DNA of 5,523 nt from NCBI GenBank assembly GCA_023395775.1, contig JAEWYA010000137.1, positions 1 through 5,523 of the forward strand, written 5' to 3'. Below, in pieces: positions 1 through 5,115 of this stretch. Below the pieces are notes generated by a model. It saw only the letters and a list, made by a program, of their open reading frames with translations, had not been told where the DNA came from and did not search any database. Source of the stretch: Bacillota bacterium (lineage in GTDB: Bacteria > Bacillota > Clostridia > Oscillospirales > Oscillospiraceae). A program made the translations under genes and the position numbers. How positions within the stretch are numbered: the stretch's first letter is position 1; the number at the start of each line of letters is the position of its first letter.

Positions 1-306
1 CGGCGTGAGCTCACCCACATACAGCTGGTAAGCACCGTCCCGCGGGAAGACGGTGACGCGTCCGAAGGCGATGACCTTCATGCCGTTTTCCGGCCGGAAC
101 CGCAGCCGCTGGGCCTGAGACCGGAACATAACGCACCGCAGCGCCCCATCCCGGTCCTTCAGCGTAAAATAGTGGTGCCCGGAGGGATAGACCTTGTAAT
201 TAGACAGCTCGCCCCGGACCAGGATATCCTGTAAAATGGGCTCCCCGTCCAGCAGAGCCTTCACATATTCATTTACCTGGGAAACCTGATAGATCGGCTG
301 ATCCAC
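1..306 (-). CDS. xseA: Exodeoxyribonuclease VII large subunit, N-terminal part (runs off the window)
   Basis: XseA is the large, catalytic subunit of exonuclease VII, which with XseB degrades single-stranded DNA from both ends to acid-soluble oligonucleotides in the cytoplasm. The first 102 residues are visible and correspond to the N-terminal OB-fold, nucleic-acid-binding domain. The family signatures are clear: IYQVSQVNEYVKALL (5-19), VRGELSNYK (30-38), SGHHYFTLKD (42-51), LRCVMFR (56-62) and PENGMKVIAFGRV (72-84), followed by YQLYVGEL. The catalytic domain lies outside the window. The start is GTG at 306-304, seven bases behind an AGAAGG ribosome site (314-319); no other start lies in frame before the terminator upstream. 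An ATG at 308-306 overlaps this GTG in another frame. The gene lies 81 bases after nusB and is separated from it by a terminator. Identity is secure. Confidence 0.95.
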   Translation of the reverse strand, partial: MDQPIYQVSQVNEYVKALLDGEPILQDILVRGELSNYKVYPSGHHYFTLKDRDGALRCVMFRSQAQRLRFRPENGMKVIAFGRVTVFPRDGAYQLYVGELTP

Positions 307-346
307 ATGCGCACCTTCTTTTCGTTCTCTCTTTGGCGTTCGCGGC

Positions 347-380
347 AAAAAAGCGGAGCGGGCATCGGCGGCCCGCCCCG
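347..380 (-). terminator. Intrinsic terminator after nusB
   Basis: Reading the minus strand, CGGGGCGGGC (380-371) can pair with GCCCGCTCCG (363-354) in a 10-bp stem with one G-U pair. The loop has seven bases, and the stem is followed by C and six T (352-347). It begins seven bases after the nusB stop codon. This is a textbook Rho-independent terminator for the nusB transcript. On the opposite strand the same stem is followed only by four T (381-384), so any terminator action there would be weak, and no plus-strand gene needs it. It either ends the upstream operon or attenuates read-through into xseA. Confidence 0.85.
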
Positions 381-387
381 TTTTGAA

Positions 388-840
388 TCACTCCTGCGGG
401 CACTCCTGGCGGGCAAAGCTGCCGAGAATCCCGTTGATAAATTTGACCGTTTCCGGCGTCTCGTATTTCTTGGCAATCTCCACGGCCTCGTTGATGGCCG
501 CACTGTTGGGAATATCCGGCATATAGAGGATCTCGTACATGCACACCCGCATAATGGCGGACGCCACCAGCGGGATACGGGCAAAGCTCCAGCCCACCGC
601 GTACTTGGAAATATAGCCGTCCAACTCCGCGGCGTGTTCCTCCACGCCAACGACCAGGCGGCGGATATAGGCCTCCTGCTTTTCGTTGGGGGCCTCGGCA
701 TAAATCGCATCCTCGCCCGCCAGGGACTCAAAACTCTCCGACGTCAGCCGCCGATCCAGCAGCTCCTCCACCGTCTGATCCGTGAAGCTCAATTCATAGG
801 CAAGATGAATGGCGATCTCTCGTGCAACGTTCCGTACCAT
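388..840 (-). CDS. nusB: Transcription antitermination factor NusB
   Basis: NusB binds boxA RNA together with NusE (ribosomal protein S10) and helps RNA polymerase resist termination, chiefly on rRNA operons. The protein has 150 residues, close to the usual 130-150, and is all helical in composition. It shows the N-terminal NAREIAIHLAYEL (4-16), the central RRLVVGVEEH (60-69), and RIPLVASAIMRVCMYEI (88-104). The hallmark C-terminal PNSAAINEAVEIAKKY (111-126) with FINGILGSFAR (134-144) is also present. The acidic stretch at 36-58 (SFESLAGEDAIYAEAPNEK) is longer than in short NusB proteins; I recall similar inserts in Oscillospiraceae. ATG at 840-838 has an AGAGGA ribosome site (852-857) 11 bases away. 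It lies 24 bases after the Asp23-family gene, so the two are likely co-transcribed. It ends just before a terminator. Confidence 0.96.
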   Translation of the reverse strand: MVRNVAREIAIHLAYELSFTDQTVEELLDRRLTSESFESLAGEDAIYAEAPNEKQEAYIRRLVVGVEEHAAELDGYISKYAVGWSFARIPLVASAIMRVCMYEILYMPDIPNSAAINEAVEIAKKYETPETVKFINGILGSFARQECPQE

Positions 841-864
841 ATACCGTTTCGTCCTCTATCTTTC

Positions 865-1239
865 TCAGGCCAGCGTCACGCCGTCCACATGAATGTTCAC
901 CGTACCCACAGGGCAGCCGGTCATGGCCTCCACCGACGAGGCGACAGCCTTTTGTGCGTTCTCCGCCACCTCGGGAATGGGGTGTCCGTATGCCACCGTC
1001 AGGTATATATCCAGCGTCAGTGTCGCGCCGGTCATGTCGATCTTTACGCCGCGGGTCCCCTTCTGGGCATTTTTCTTATTCATCAGGTCGGTCACGCTGC
1101 CGCCCATACCGCTCATCATCCCAGACACACCCTCGACGTCCCGGACGGCTCCCACCGCGATGGCGGCGATGACTTCCTCAGCGATATTGATACTGCCGTT
1201 TTCCTCCGGCAGGGTCATGTATTCCCGGCTCTCGCCCAT
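865..1239 (-). CDS. Asp23/Gls24-family envelope stress response protein
   Basis: This 124-residue protein belongs to the Asp23/Gls24 family (DUF322). These are small cytosolic proteins, some membrane-associated through partners, with roles in envelope stress. The paralogue beside nusB in Bacillus (YqhY) has been linked to control of acetyl-CoA carboxylase. The family pattern is visible: GSINIAEEVIAAIAVGAVRDVEGVSGM (15-41), a glycine-rich GMGGSV (44-49), then GVKIDMTGATLTLDIYLTVAYGHPIPEVAE (64-93) and the closing GTVNIHVDGVTL (112-123). I see no signal peptide or membrane segment. ATG at 1239-1237 is ten bases from an AGAAGGAG ribosome site (1250-1257); an upstream in-frame ATG at 1296 would ignore that site and add a basic tail unlike the family. 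The position before nusB matches yqhY, but accB and accC are missing, so the Bacillus role cannot simply be transferred. Family is certain; function is open. Confidence 0.93.
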   Translation of the reverse strand: MGESREYMTLPEENGSINIAEEVIAAIAVGAVRDVEGVSGMMSGMGGSVTDLMNKKNAQKGTRGVKIDMTGATLTLDIYLTVAYGHPIPEVAENAQKAVASSVEAMTGCPVGTVNIHVDGVTLA

Positions 1240-1263
1240 GGTATCCACGCTCCTTCTCGTCGT

Positions 1264-1278
1264 CCGGCGCAAAGCCGG
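1264..1278 (-). other. Small GC-rich hairpin in the spoIIIAH to Asp23-family gap
   Basis: On the minus strand CCGGC (1278-1274), loop TTTGC and GCCGG (1268-1264) form a perfect five-base-pair hairpin. It lies about 25 bases before the Asp23-family start and just upstream of its ribosome site. No T run follows, so it does not look like an intrinsic terminator. The adjoining GCCCGG (1281-1276) could alternatively pair with CCGGGC at 1319-1314, which would exclude the small hairpin. It could be a processing or attenuation structure, or chance in GC-rich DNA. Confidence 0.3.
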
Positions 1279-1299
1279 GCCCCTTGTTTCGTGCATATT

Positions 1300-1328
1300 T
1301 GTTTACCATGATTGCCCGGAAATTACAA
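1300..1328 (-). promoter_or_regulatory. Weak candidate sigma-A-type promoter for the Asp23-family gene and nusB
   Basis: The gap after spoIIIAH contains the most AT-rich patch in the window. On the minus strand TTGTAA (1328-1323) could serve as a -35 box (four of six consensus bases). A spacer of exactly 17 bases separates it from TAAACA (1305-1300), a poor -10 box (three of six) preceded by TGG, which resembles an extended -10. The need for a vegetative promoter here is reasonable, because nusB should be expressed outside sporulation. The match is weak, and read-through from spoIIIA or a different start point remains possible. Confidence 0.22.
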
Positions 1329-1331
1329 CAG

Positions 1332-1928
1332 CTAATTTGCCGCCATGATCTTGATATTCGCGGCGGGATAGCCGGTCTCCGTCATGGCGATATCCGTGAT
1401 TTTCGCAACATCCTCGCTGCTGAGCTCTCCGCTGTCGGTGGACACCACCACGCTGAGGCTGTCCTCGCTCATGAACGCGACGCAGTCGGCATAGCCCTTG
1501 GCGGCCACCAGATTTTCGATCTGAGCCTCCGCCATGGTATATTGGGCCATGGCCTGAATTCCCTCCGACGCTTTGTCCAGGGCGCTTTGAGCCGCGCCGT
1601 CCTCGTCGGCCGCCTGCTGCAAAAGAGCCACGGCGGAGTCCCGAGCCTGCTGACGGGTCAGGCGGGCGGAGGCAAAATAATCCCCTCCGGTGTAGACCCC
1701 CGTCTCGTCCACCGATGCGGCGGAACCGTCGGCGCTGACAGCTCCGTCCCCGCCGGATACCAGCGCGGCTTCGCCCAGCAGCTTTCCGCCCGCCTGCGCC
1801 GTGCCGGATGCCGCCCCGCCGCCCTCCGCCGCGGCTTTCTGCGTTGCCTGCCAGTTCAGGACGGCCGCGGCACAGATCAGCACCAGCATGGTCACAACCA
1901 CCGTATAGCGCTTCCAATTTCCTCTCAT
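1332..1928 (-). CDS. spoIIIAH: Stage III sporulation protein AH (SpoIIQ-binding ring component)
   Basis: SpoIIIAH sits in the mother-cell membrane around the forespore. In Bacillus it binds forespore SpoIIQ through its extracellular ring-building (EscJ/PrgK/FliF-like) domain, forming the intermembrane channel that supports late forespore gene expression. The 198-residue protein has one N-terminal membrane helix (about 8-25, ending in LNW). A low-complexity Gly/Ala/Ser-rich linker follows (about 31-80), then the soluble domain from DYFASARL (83-90) with a helical RQQARDSAVALLQQA, IENLVAAKGY (137-146) and a final strand NIKIMAAN. B. subtilis SpoIIIAH is about 218 residues. The ATG at 1928-1926 is favoured because GGAGGAGG lies nine bases before it. 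An ATG at 1961 would add eleven residues and overlap spoIIIAG, with only a poor ribosome site. The stop is TAG. This is the last gene of the spoIIIA operon, 23 bases after spoIIIAG. Confidence 0.93.
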   Translation of the reverse strand: MRGNWKRYTVVVTMLVLICAAAVLNWQATQKAAAEGGGAASGTAQAGGKLLGEAALVSGGDGAVSADGSAASVDETGVYTGGDYFASARLTRQQARDSAVALLQQAADEDGAAQSALDKASEGIQAMAQYTMAEAQIENLVAAKGYADCVAFMSEDSLSVVVSTDSGELSSEDVAKITDIAMTETGYPAANIKIMAAN

Positions 1929-1937
1929 TTCCTGCTT

Positions 1938-1945
1938 CCTCCTCC
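1938..1945 (-). promoter_or_regulatory. Strong ribosome binding site that fixes the spoIIIAH start
   Basis: Minus-strand GGAGGAGG lies nine bases before the ATG at 1928 and inside the short gap after the spoIIIAG stop. It supports the shorter SpoIIIAH reading over the in-frame ATG at 1961. It also suggests independent, efficient initiation rather than simple coupling to spoIIIAG. Confidence 0.75.
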
Positions 1946-1951
1946 AAAATA

Positions 1952-2461
1952 TCACTGACATTTTACCACCGTGATCCGATCTGAGCCCAGGCCCGTCAGC
2001 GAGGCCACCGCGGCCGTCACCGCCAAGCGCACCTGCGCGTCGCCCCCGCCCTGACACACCACCAGTGCTCCGCGCCATGTGGGACAGCGCGTCTCCGTCA
2101 CCACCGGCTCCTCCGACCCGCTTCCTCCGGAAAGCACGGTCTCGCTTTTACGCTGATAGTCCTCCGGCGCGGCGGTATCGCCGCTGTAGCTCAGCTCCGT
2201 GTCTTGGGCCAGACGCCGCGCCGTCCCCGTGTCCGCCGTCAGCATCAGGTGCAGCTCCCCAACGCCGTCGATCTTCGCCAAAATCGTCTCCATCCTGGTC
2301 TCTGTCTCCTGAACCGTGTCCGCAACATTTTCGTCCGGTATGGCGGCGGCGCTCTGCTTGCCGCCGGAGGGCAGCAAAAGCAGCGCCGCACCCGCCGCGA
2401 CCACTAAAACCGCGTATTTCCAACGGTCCCAGAGCTTTTTGAACGTCTCAGCCTGTTTCAT
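1952..2461 (-). CDS. spoIIIAG: Stage III sporulation protein AG (ring-forming channel component)
   Basis: SpoIIIAG is a single-pass mother-cell membrane protein. Its soluble domain assembles into a large ring in the space between mother cell and forespore, as known for the Bacillus protein. Here it has 169 residues against about 229 in B. subtilis. A basic cytoplasmic start (1-15) is followed by a membrane helix (about 16-31, ending LLLLP), then a short linker and the ring-building domain. The domain opens with ETRMETILAKIDGVGELHLMLTAD (52-75, conserved GVGxxxxMLT) and ends with GALVVCQGGGDAQVRLAVTAAVASLTGL (131-158) and ITVVK. The polar stretch 80-125 corresponds to the insertion that forms the beta-triangle in the Bacillus structure. 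Three cysteines (126, 136, 168) lie in the extracytoplasmic part. ATG at 2461-2459 follows a strong AAGGAGAGG (2472-2480); a longer frame from 2521 lacks family resemblance. It overlaps the spoIIIAF end by 14 bases. Confidence 0.95.
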   Translation of the reverse strand: MKQAETFKKLWDRWKYAVLVVAAGAALLLLPSGGKQSAAAIPDENVADTVQETETRMETILAKIDGVGELHLMLTADTGTARRLAQDTELSYSGDTAAPEDYQRKSETVLSGGSGSEEPVVTETRCPTWRGALVVCQGGGDAQVRLAVTAAVASLTGLGSDRITVVKCQ

Positions 2462-2924
2462 GATAAACCTGCCTCTCCTTGGGAATCCCCAGTTCCTGTT
2501 CCATATAGTCCGCCAGCGCATCCGATTTCTGACCCGTCAGCTCCGCGCCCGCCGGGATGGGGGTACCGTCCTCTCCCGGCTCCATGAGAACGCGGACGGT
2601 GCAGTTCACCCCCAGCGCCGCCGCTTTGTCCAAAATATATGCTTCCGTCTTCTCCGCTATGAGTTCTTGAAGCGTCTGGTCGCTCTGCGTCTGCAGCTCC
2701 GTCTGTCGCTGGCTGATCTCCCCGGCATAATCCTCATAGTGAAAGTCCAAGTGGTCGAAGTCCGCTCCCAGCAGGGGCCTGACCATTACCAGCAAAAGCG
2801 TCAGCCCTCCGGCAAAGCCCGCGATTTTCCGCACCGTCCCCTCCGGGATCAGGCTCTGGGACAAAGACACGAGAAAGGCCGCCGCCGCAACCGCGATGAG
2901 CCAGCTCCGCAGCGCTTCGATCAT
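2448..2924 (-). CDS. spoIIIAF: Stage III sporulation protein AF
   Basis: SpoIIIAF is a membrane component of the SpoIIIA complex with a C-terminal soluble domain that takes a ring-building-type fold in Bacillus. This 158-residue version has two N-terminal membrane helices. The first, about 6-24, begins LRSWLIAVAAAAFLVSL; the second, about 32-49, is within VRKIAGFAGGLTLLLVMVRPLL. The charged, helical stretch 62-100 (EISQRQTELQTQSDQTLQEL) and a compact domain from LGVNCTVRVLMEPGEDG onward follow. It is shorter than the roughly 206 residues of B. subtilis, the loss being in the C-terminal part. ATG at 2924-2922 gives the family's usual M-x-x-L-x-x-W beginning and has AAGGGGGA (2934-2941) nine bases ahead. 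A GTG at 2945, overlapping the spoIIIAE stop as GTGA, would add seven residues but has no ribosome site. It lies 17 bases after spoIIIAE. Confidence 0.92.
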   Translation of the reverse strand: MIEALRSWLIAVAAAAFLVSLSQSLIPEGTVRKIAGFAGGLTLLLVMVRPLLGADFDHLDFHYEDYAGEISQRQTELQTQSDQTLQELIAEKTEAYILDKAAALGVNCTVRVLMEPGEDGTPIPAGAELTGQKSDALADYMEQELGIPKERQVYHETG

Positions 2925-2941
2925 TTCGTCCGCTCCCCCTT

Positions 2942-4015
2942 TCACGTTACTGCCGCCACGGAAGACAGGATAGAGATCAGCAGCAAAAGCGCGCTGGCCC
3001 CCGTCATCCCCAGCACCAGCCCAAACGCGCTGCCAAGGCCGTCGATCAGCTTGCACAGCTCCGGCGAACCGATTACTCCCGCCAAAAAGCCCACCAGCTT
3101 GTACAGCAGATACTGGATGCCAAGATGCAGAAACGGCCACGCGCAGGCCGCCAGCACCGCCAGCGTTCCAAAGATGCCGATGGTGTTTTTCAGCATTCCC
3201 GCTCCGGCCAGCACCGTGTCCGCCGCCTCCGCGATGATGCCGCCCACCACGGGCACCACGCCCGCCACCGTGGCCTTTGCCATCTTCACCGCCGCCGCGT
3301 CCGCCGCGCCAGAGATGATGTGAGCCACGGAGAGATAAAGGGTGAACGCCGTCAGCGCCCCGCACAGGACCCAAGTGATGCACTCGCGCAGCGCCTCCGC
3401 AATATTTCCCAGCCGCCCGCCGGGAAGGCAGGCGGCGGCGGTCAGCGTCCCGATGTAAAGATAGATCAGCGGCAGCAGCAGTCCCTCGATCAGCTTCAGC
3501 AGCAATCCGGTAAACAGCACCGTGATCACCTGCTGGACCGTGGCGGTGGTAACGGACCCGCTGATCGCCGTCGCCGCCGCCAGCACCGGCAGCAGAACCC
3601 TGGAAAAATTGTTCAGGCTCTCAATGACCCCGCCGCCCATGCCGATCAGGCTCTCCAGACTCCCCGCCGCCAGAAGTGTTACCGACAGCGCCCCCGCCGC
3701 CAACACCAGCTTTGGGCCGGACGCCCCGGCGGTCTGAGAAAACCCGTCCACAGCCCCGCACAGAAGCACCACCAGCAAAATACTCACTGCGCTTCGCATG
3801 CGCTGGCACAGAACGGATTTGGCCTGTCCCTTCAGATTTTGGAGAATTTGAGAGACGCCGCCGCCCAGCGGGTCCGTCGCGGTCAGGTCCGTATTTTGCA
3901 AAATGTCCTCCGTCCCCTCCGGCAGGGCGTCCCACAGCTCGTCCGGCAAATCGGCGGCGGAGACCGGCACCGTCAAAAGCAGCGCCAGAAGCAGCGCCAG
4001 AAGCCATTTTTTCAT
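2942..4015 (-). CDS. spoIIIAE: Stage III sporulation protein AE (polytopic membrane component)
   Basis: SpoIIIAE is the large multi-pass membrane protein of the SpoIIIA complex, thought to form part of the export or feeding channel in the mother-cell membrane. The 357-residue protein starts with a clear signal peptide (1-20: KK, a leucine-rich core, VSA cleavage site). A short extracytoplasmic segment (21-70) follows, with LPEGTEDIL and DPLGGGVSQIL. About six to eight hydrophobic segments run from residue 74 to the end. The most typical stretch is KATVAGVVPVVGGIIAEAAD (246-265) plus TVLAGAGMLKNTIGIFG (267-283). The start ATG at 4015-4013 overlaps the spoIIIAD stop as ATGA, with GGAG eight bases ahead; a longer reading from 4138 would run through spoIIIAD and has no family resemblance. 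The signal core is encoded by a 12-base tandem repeat. Length is close to the usual 370-400. Confidence 0.96.
   Translation of the reverse strand: MKKWLLALLLALLLTVPVSAADLPDELWDALPEGTEDILQNTDLTATDPLGGGVSQILQNLKGQAKSVLCQRMRSAVSILLVVLLCGAVDGFSQTAGASGPKLVLAAGALSVTLLAAGSLESLIGMGGGVIESLNNFSRVLLPVLAAATAISGSVTTATVQQVITVLFTGLLLKLIEGLLLPLIYLYIGTLTAAACLPGGRLGNIAEALRECITWVLCGALTAFTLYLSVAHIISGAADAAAVKMAKATVAGVVPVVGGIIAEAADTVLAGAGMLKNTIGIFGTLAVLAACAWPFLHLGIQYLLYKLVGFLAGVIGSPELCKLIDGLGSAFGLVLGMTGASALLLLISILSSVAAVT
3977..4004. repeat. 12-base tandem repeat within the SpoIIIAE signal peptide
   Basis: The unit AGCGCCAGAAGC occurs twice in perfect tandem (3981-3992 and 3993-4004), and the period continues for four more bases at 3977-3980, about 2.3 copies. 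It is in frame and encodes the repeated Leu-Leu-Ala-Leu of the hydrophobic core of the SpoIIIAE signal peptide. Gain or loss of a unit would change the core by four residues without a frameshift. Confidence 0.85.
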
Positions 4016-4401
4016 CCCATCAACTCCAGCAGGACGTTCATCGCCTTTTCCAGCAGCGGCAAGGCCACCAGCAGCGCGCAAACCGCCCCGGCAATCTCCA
4101 CGGCGGAGGCCAGAGCCGCCGCCCCGGCATCCTTGCAAAGCCCGGTCCCCACCTTTACCACCAGCGCAATGCCAACGGTCTTGTACAGCGGCACAAACAG
4201 TTCGTTGGATACCCCGGCTCGGGCGGTCAGCTCCGAGAAAAAGCCCATTAGCTCCCGGAGGCTCCCGGAAAGCGCCAGCAGCGCCGCCACTGCGGCGGCC
4301 AGCCCCAGCAGCAGCGCCGCCTCCGGCGCGCCCCGCCGCACCACCGCCGCCAACAGCGCCGTCACAACGCAGACAAGCGTGATCTGCATGACCTGTTCCA
4401 T
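4012..4401 (-). CDS. spoIIIAD: Stage III sporulation protein AD
   Basis: SpoIIIAD is a small polytopic membrane protein of the SpoIIIA complex in the mother-cell membrane. The 129-residue protein, close to the B. subtilis length of 133, has hydrophobic segments at about 5-21, 28-46, 74-86 and 98-117. Its conserved signature sits in the C-terminal half: PLYKTVGIALV (71-81), LCKDAGAAALASAVEIAG (88-105) and the following ALPLLEKAMNVL. The ATG at 4401-4399 overlaps the spoIIIAC stop as TGATG, and I see no good ribosome site in front of it, so translation is probably coupled to spoIIIAC by termination-reinitiation. Its own stop overlaps the spoIIIAE start. The pair AC/AD resembles small membrane subunits of secretion systems, but their biochemical role is not established. 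Confidence 0.94.
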   Translation of the reverse strand: MEQVMQITLVCVVTALLAAVVRRGAPEAALLLGLAAAVAALLALSGSLRELMGFFSELTARAGVSNELFVPLYKTVGIALVVKVGTGLCKDAGAAALASAVEIAGAVCALLVALPLLEKAMNVLLELMG

Positions 4402-4595
4402 CAGAAGCCGAACAGGGTCTTGATGAGCTGGAACAGATCGCTGATCTGCCGCACCATCATCATCAGCACGACCACCAACCCGGCCAGCGTCGTCATCATG
4501 GCCTGCTCCTCCCGACCGGAGCGCACCAGCAGCTGGTTCAGCACCGCCACAAGAATCCCGATGGCGGCGATTCGAAAGATTAAATCAACATCCAT
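4401..4595 (-). CDS. spoIIIAC: Stage III sporulation protein AC
   Basis: SpoIIIAC is a very small membrane protein of the SpoIIIA complex. The 64 residues form two membrane helices (about 4-22 and 33-49) joined by the family's conserved loop SGREEQAMMTTLAGL (26-40). The end, ISDLFQLIKTLFGF, is also typical. Length matches the family (about 65-68). ATG at 4595-4593 has AAAGGA nine bases ahead, in the 25-base gap after spoIIIAB, the largest gap within this operon. It overlaps the next gene by one base (TGATG), consistent with stoichiometric production of AC and AD. Confidence 0.95.
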   Translation of the reverse strand: MDVDLIFRIAAIGILVAVLNQLLVRSGREEQAMMTTLAGLVVVLMMMVRQISDLFQLIKTLFGF

Positions 4596-4620
4596 GGCAA
4601 ATGTTCCTTTCGTATGTCCT

Positions 4621-5115
4621 TCACAACAGGAGAATAATCAGCAGCGCGGCGCCGGAGAAGCATATCGCCGTGGCCTGCCTGGTCCAATCCCGCTTTTTTC
4701 TGGAGCGCTCCTCCATCTTCTTTCTGAGCCAGCTTGTTGCAAGGTCAATTCCTTTACAGATTTCCGCTTCGTCTGAGGACAGCTTGTACCCCAATCCGGC
4801 AACAGTCTCCCTCACGTCGTCCTCCACTGGGAGACGGCGACAGGCCGTGTCCCACGCGGGTCGAAGAGGTTCTCCCCGCTCCAGCGACTCTGCCAACCCC
4901 GTCAGCCAAGCTGCAACCGCTCCCTGCCGCGCCCGTCCCAGCTGCCGCAGCAGCCGGGGCAATGGCGTCCGCGTCAGGCGGATGCGGCTGGACAAAGCCT
5001 CCAGCGCCGCGATCAGCTGGGAAAGCGTCTCCGTCTCCCGCCGCCAGCGGCGCAGCTCCCCGGCCCACGCCGCGCCGAAGCCCGCCAGAATTAAAAGGCT
5101 TCCCAGCGTTTTCAC
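4621..5115 (-). CDS. spoIIIAB: Stage III sporulation protein AB (GspF-like)
   Basis: SpoIIIAB is a membrane protein of the SpoIIIA complex whose cytoplasmic domain resembles type II secretion GspF/PilC proteins and is the likely partner of the ATPase SpoIIIAA. The 164-residue protein has an N-terminal membrane helix (about 3-18). A helical cytoplasmic domain of about 125 residues follows, then a C-terminal membrane helix (about 148-163, ending IILLL). Family motifs are LIAALEALSSRIRLTRTPLPRLL (34-56), LTGLAESLERGEPL (71-84) and LGYKLSSDEAEIC (108-120). The family usually has Glu in the LSSEI motif; here it is Arg44. The start is GTG at 5115-5113, overlapping the spoIIIAA stop as GTGA, with GGAGGAG (5121-5127) five bases ahead. 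Length is close to the usual 170. Confidence 0.94.
   Translation of the reverse strand: MKTLGSLLILAGFGAAWAGELRRWRRETETLSQLIAALEALSSRIRLTRTPLPRLLRQLGRARQGAVAAWLTGLAESLERGEPLRPAWDTACRRLPVEDDVRETVAGLGYKLSSDEAEICKGIDLATSWLRKKMEERSRKKRDWTRQATAICFSGAALLIILLL

Noticed and set aside
307..1311. A 334-residue plus-strand open frame opposite nusB and the Asp23-family gene
   Set aside because: It runs antisense through two certain genes and a terminator, and its composition (His, Arg, Gly) is that of a shadow frame.
1929..1961. Longer SpoIIIAH starting at 1961
   Set aside because: It would place a basic 11-residue extension before the membrane helix and has only a poor ribosome site, while GGAGGAGG precedes the ATG at 1928.
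2925..2945. GTG start for spoIIIAF overlapping the spoIIIAE stop as GTGA
   Set aside because: It imitates the overlaps elsewhere in the operon, but it has no ribosome site. The ATG at 2924 has one at good spacing and gives the usual family N terminus.
2316..3323. A 335-residue plus-strand open frame opposite spoIIIAE-AG
   Set aside because: Low-complexity composition and no family signature; the minus strand here carries clearly conserved sporulation genes.
4016..4138. N-terminal extension of SpoIIIAE from an ATG at 4138
   Set aside because: The extra 41 residues run through the end of spoIIIAD in another frame and would bury a perfect signal peptide that begins at 4015.
3125..4423. A 432-residue open frame on the plus strand opposite spoIIIAD/AE
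   Set aside because: It is rich in Arg, Gln, Pro and Ala with no recognisable domain. It lies entirely antisense to well-conserved membrane proteins, and is the expected by-product of GC-rich codon use.
4600..4642. A sigma-E-like promoter before spoIIIAC (GATTATT, 16 bases, CATACGAA on the minus strand)
   Set aside because: The boxes resemble the sporulation consensus, but the spacer is long and the last -10 bases mismatch. The predicted transcript start would fall behind the spoIIIAC ribosome site and leave no leader.
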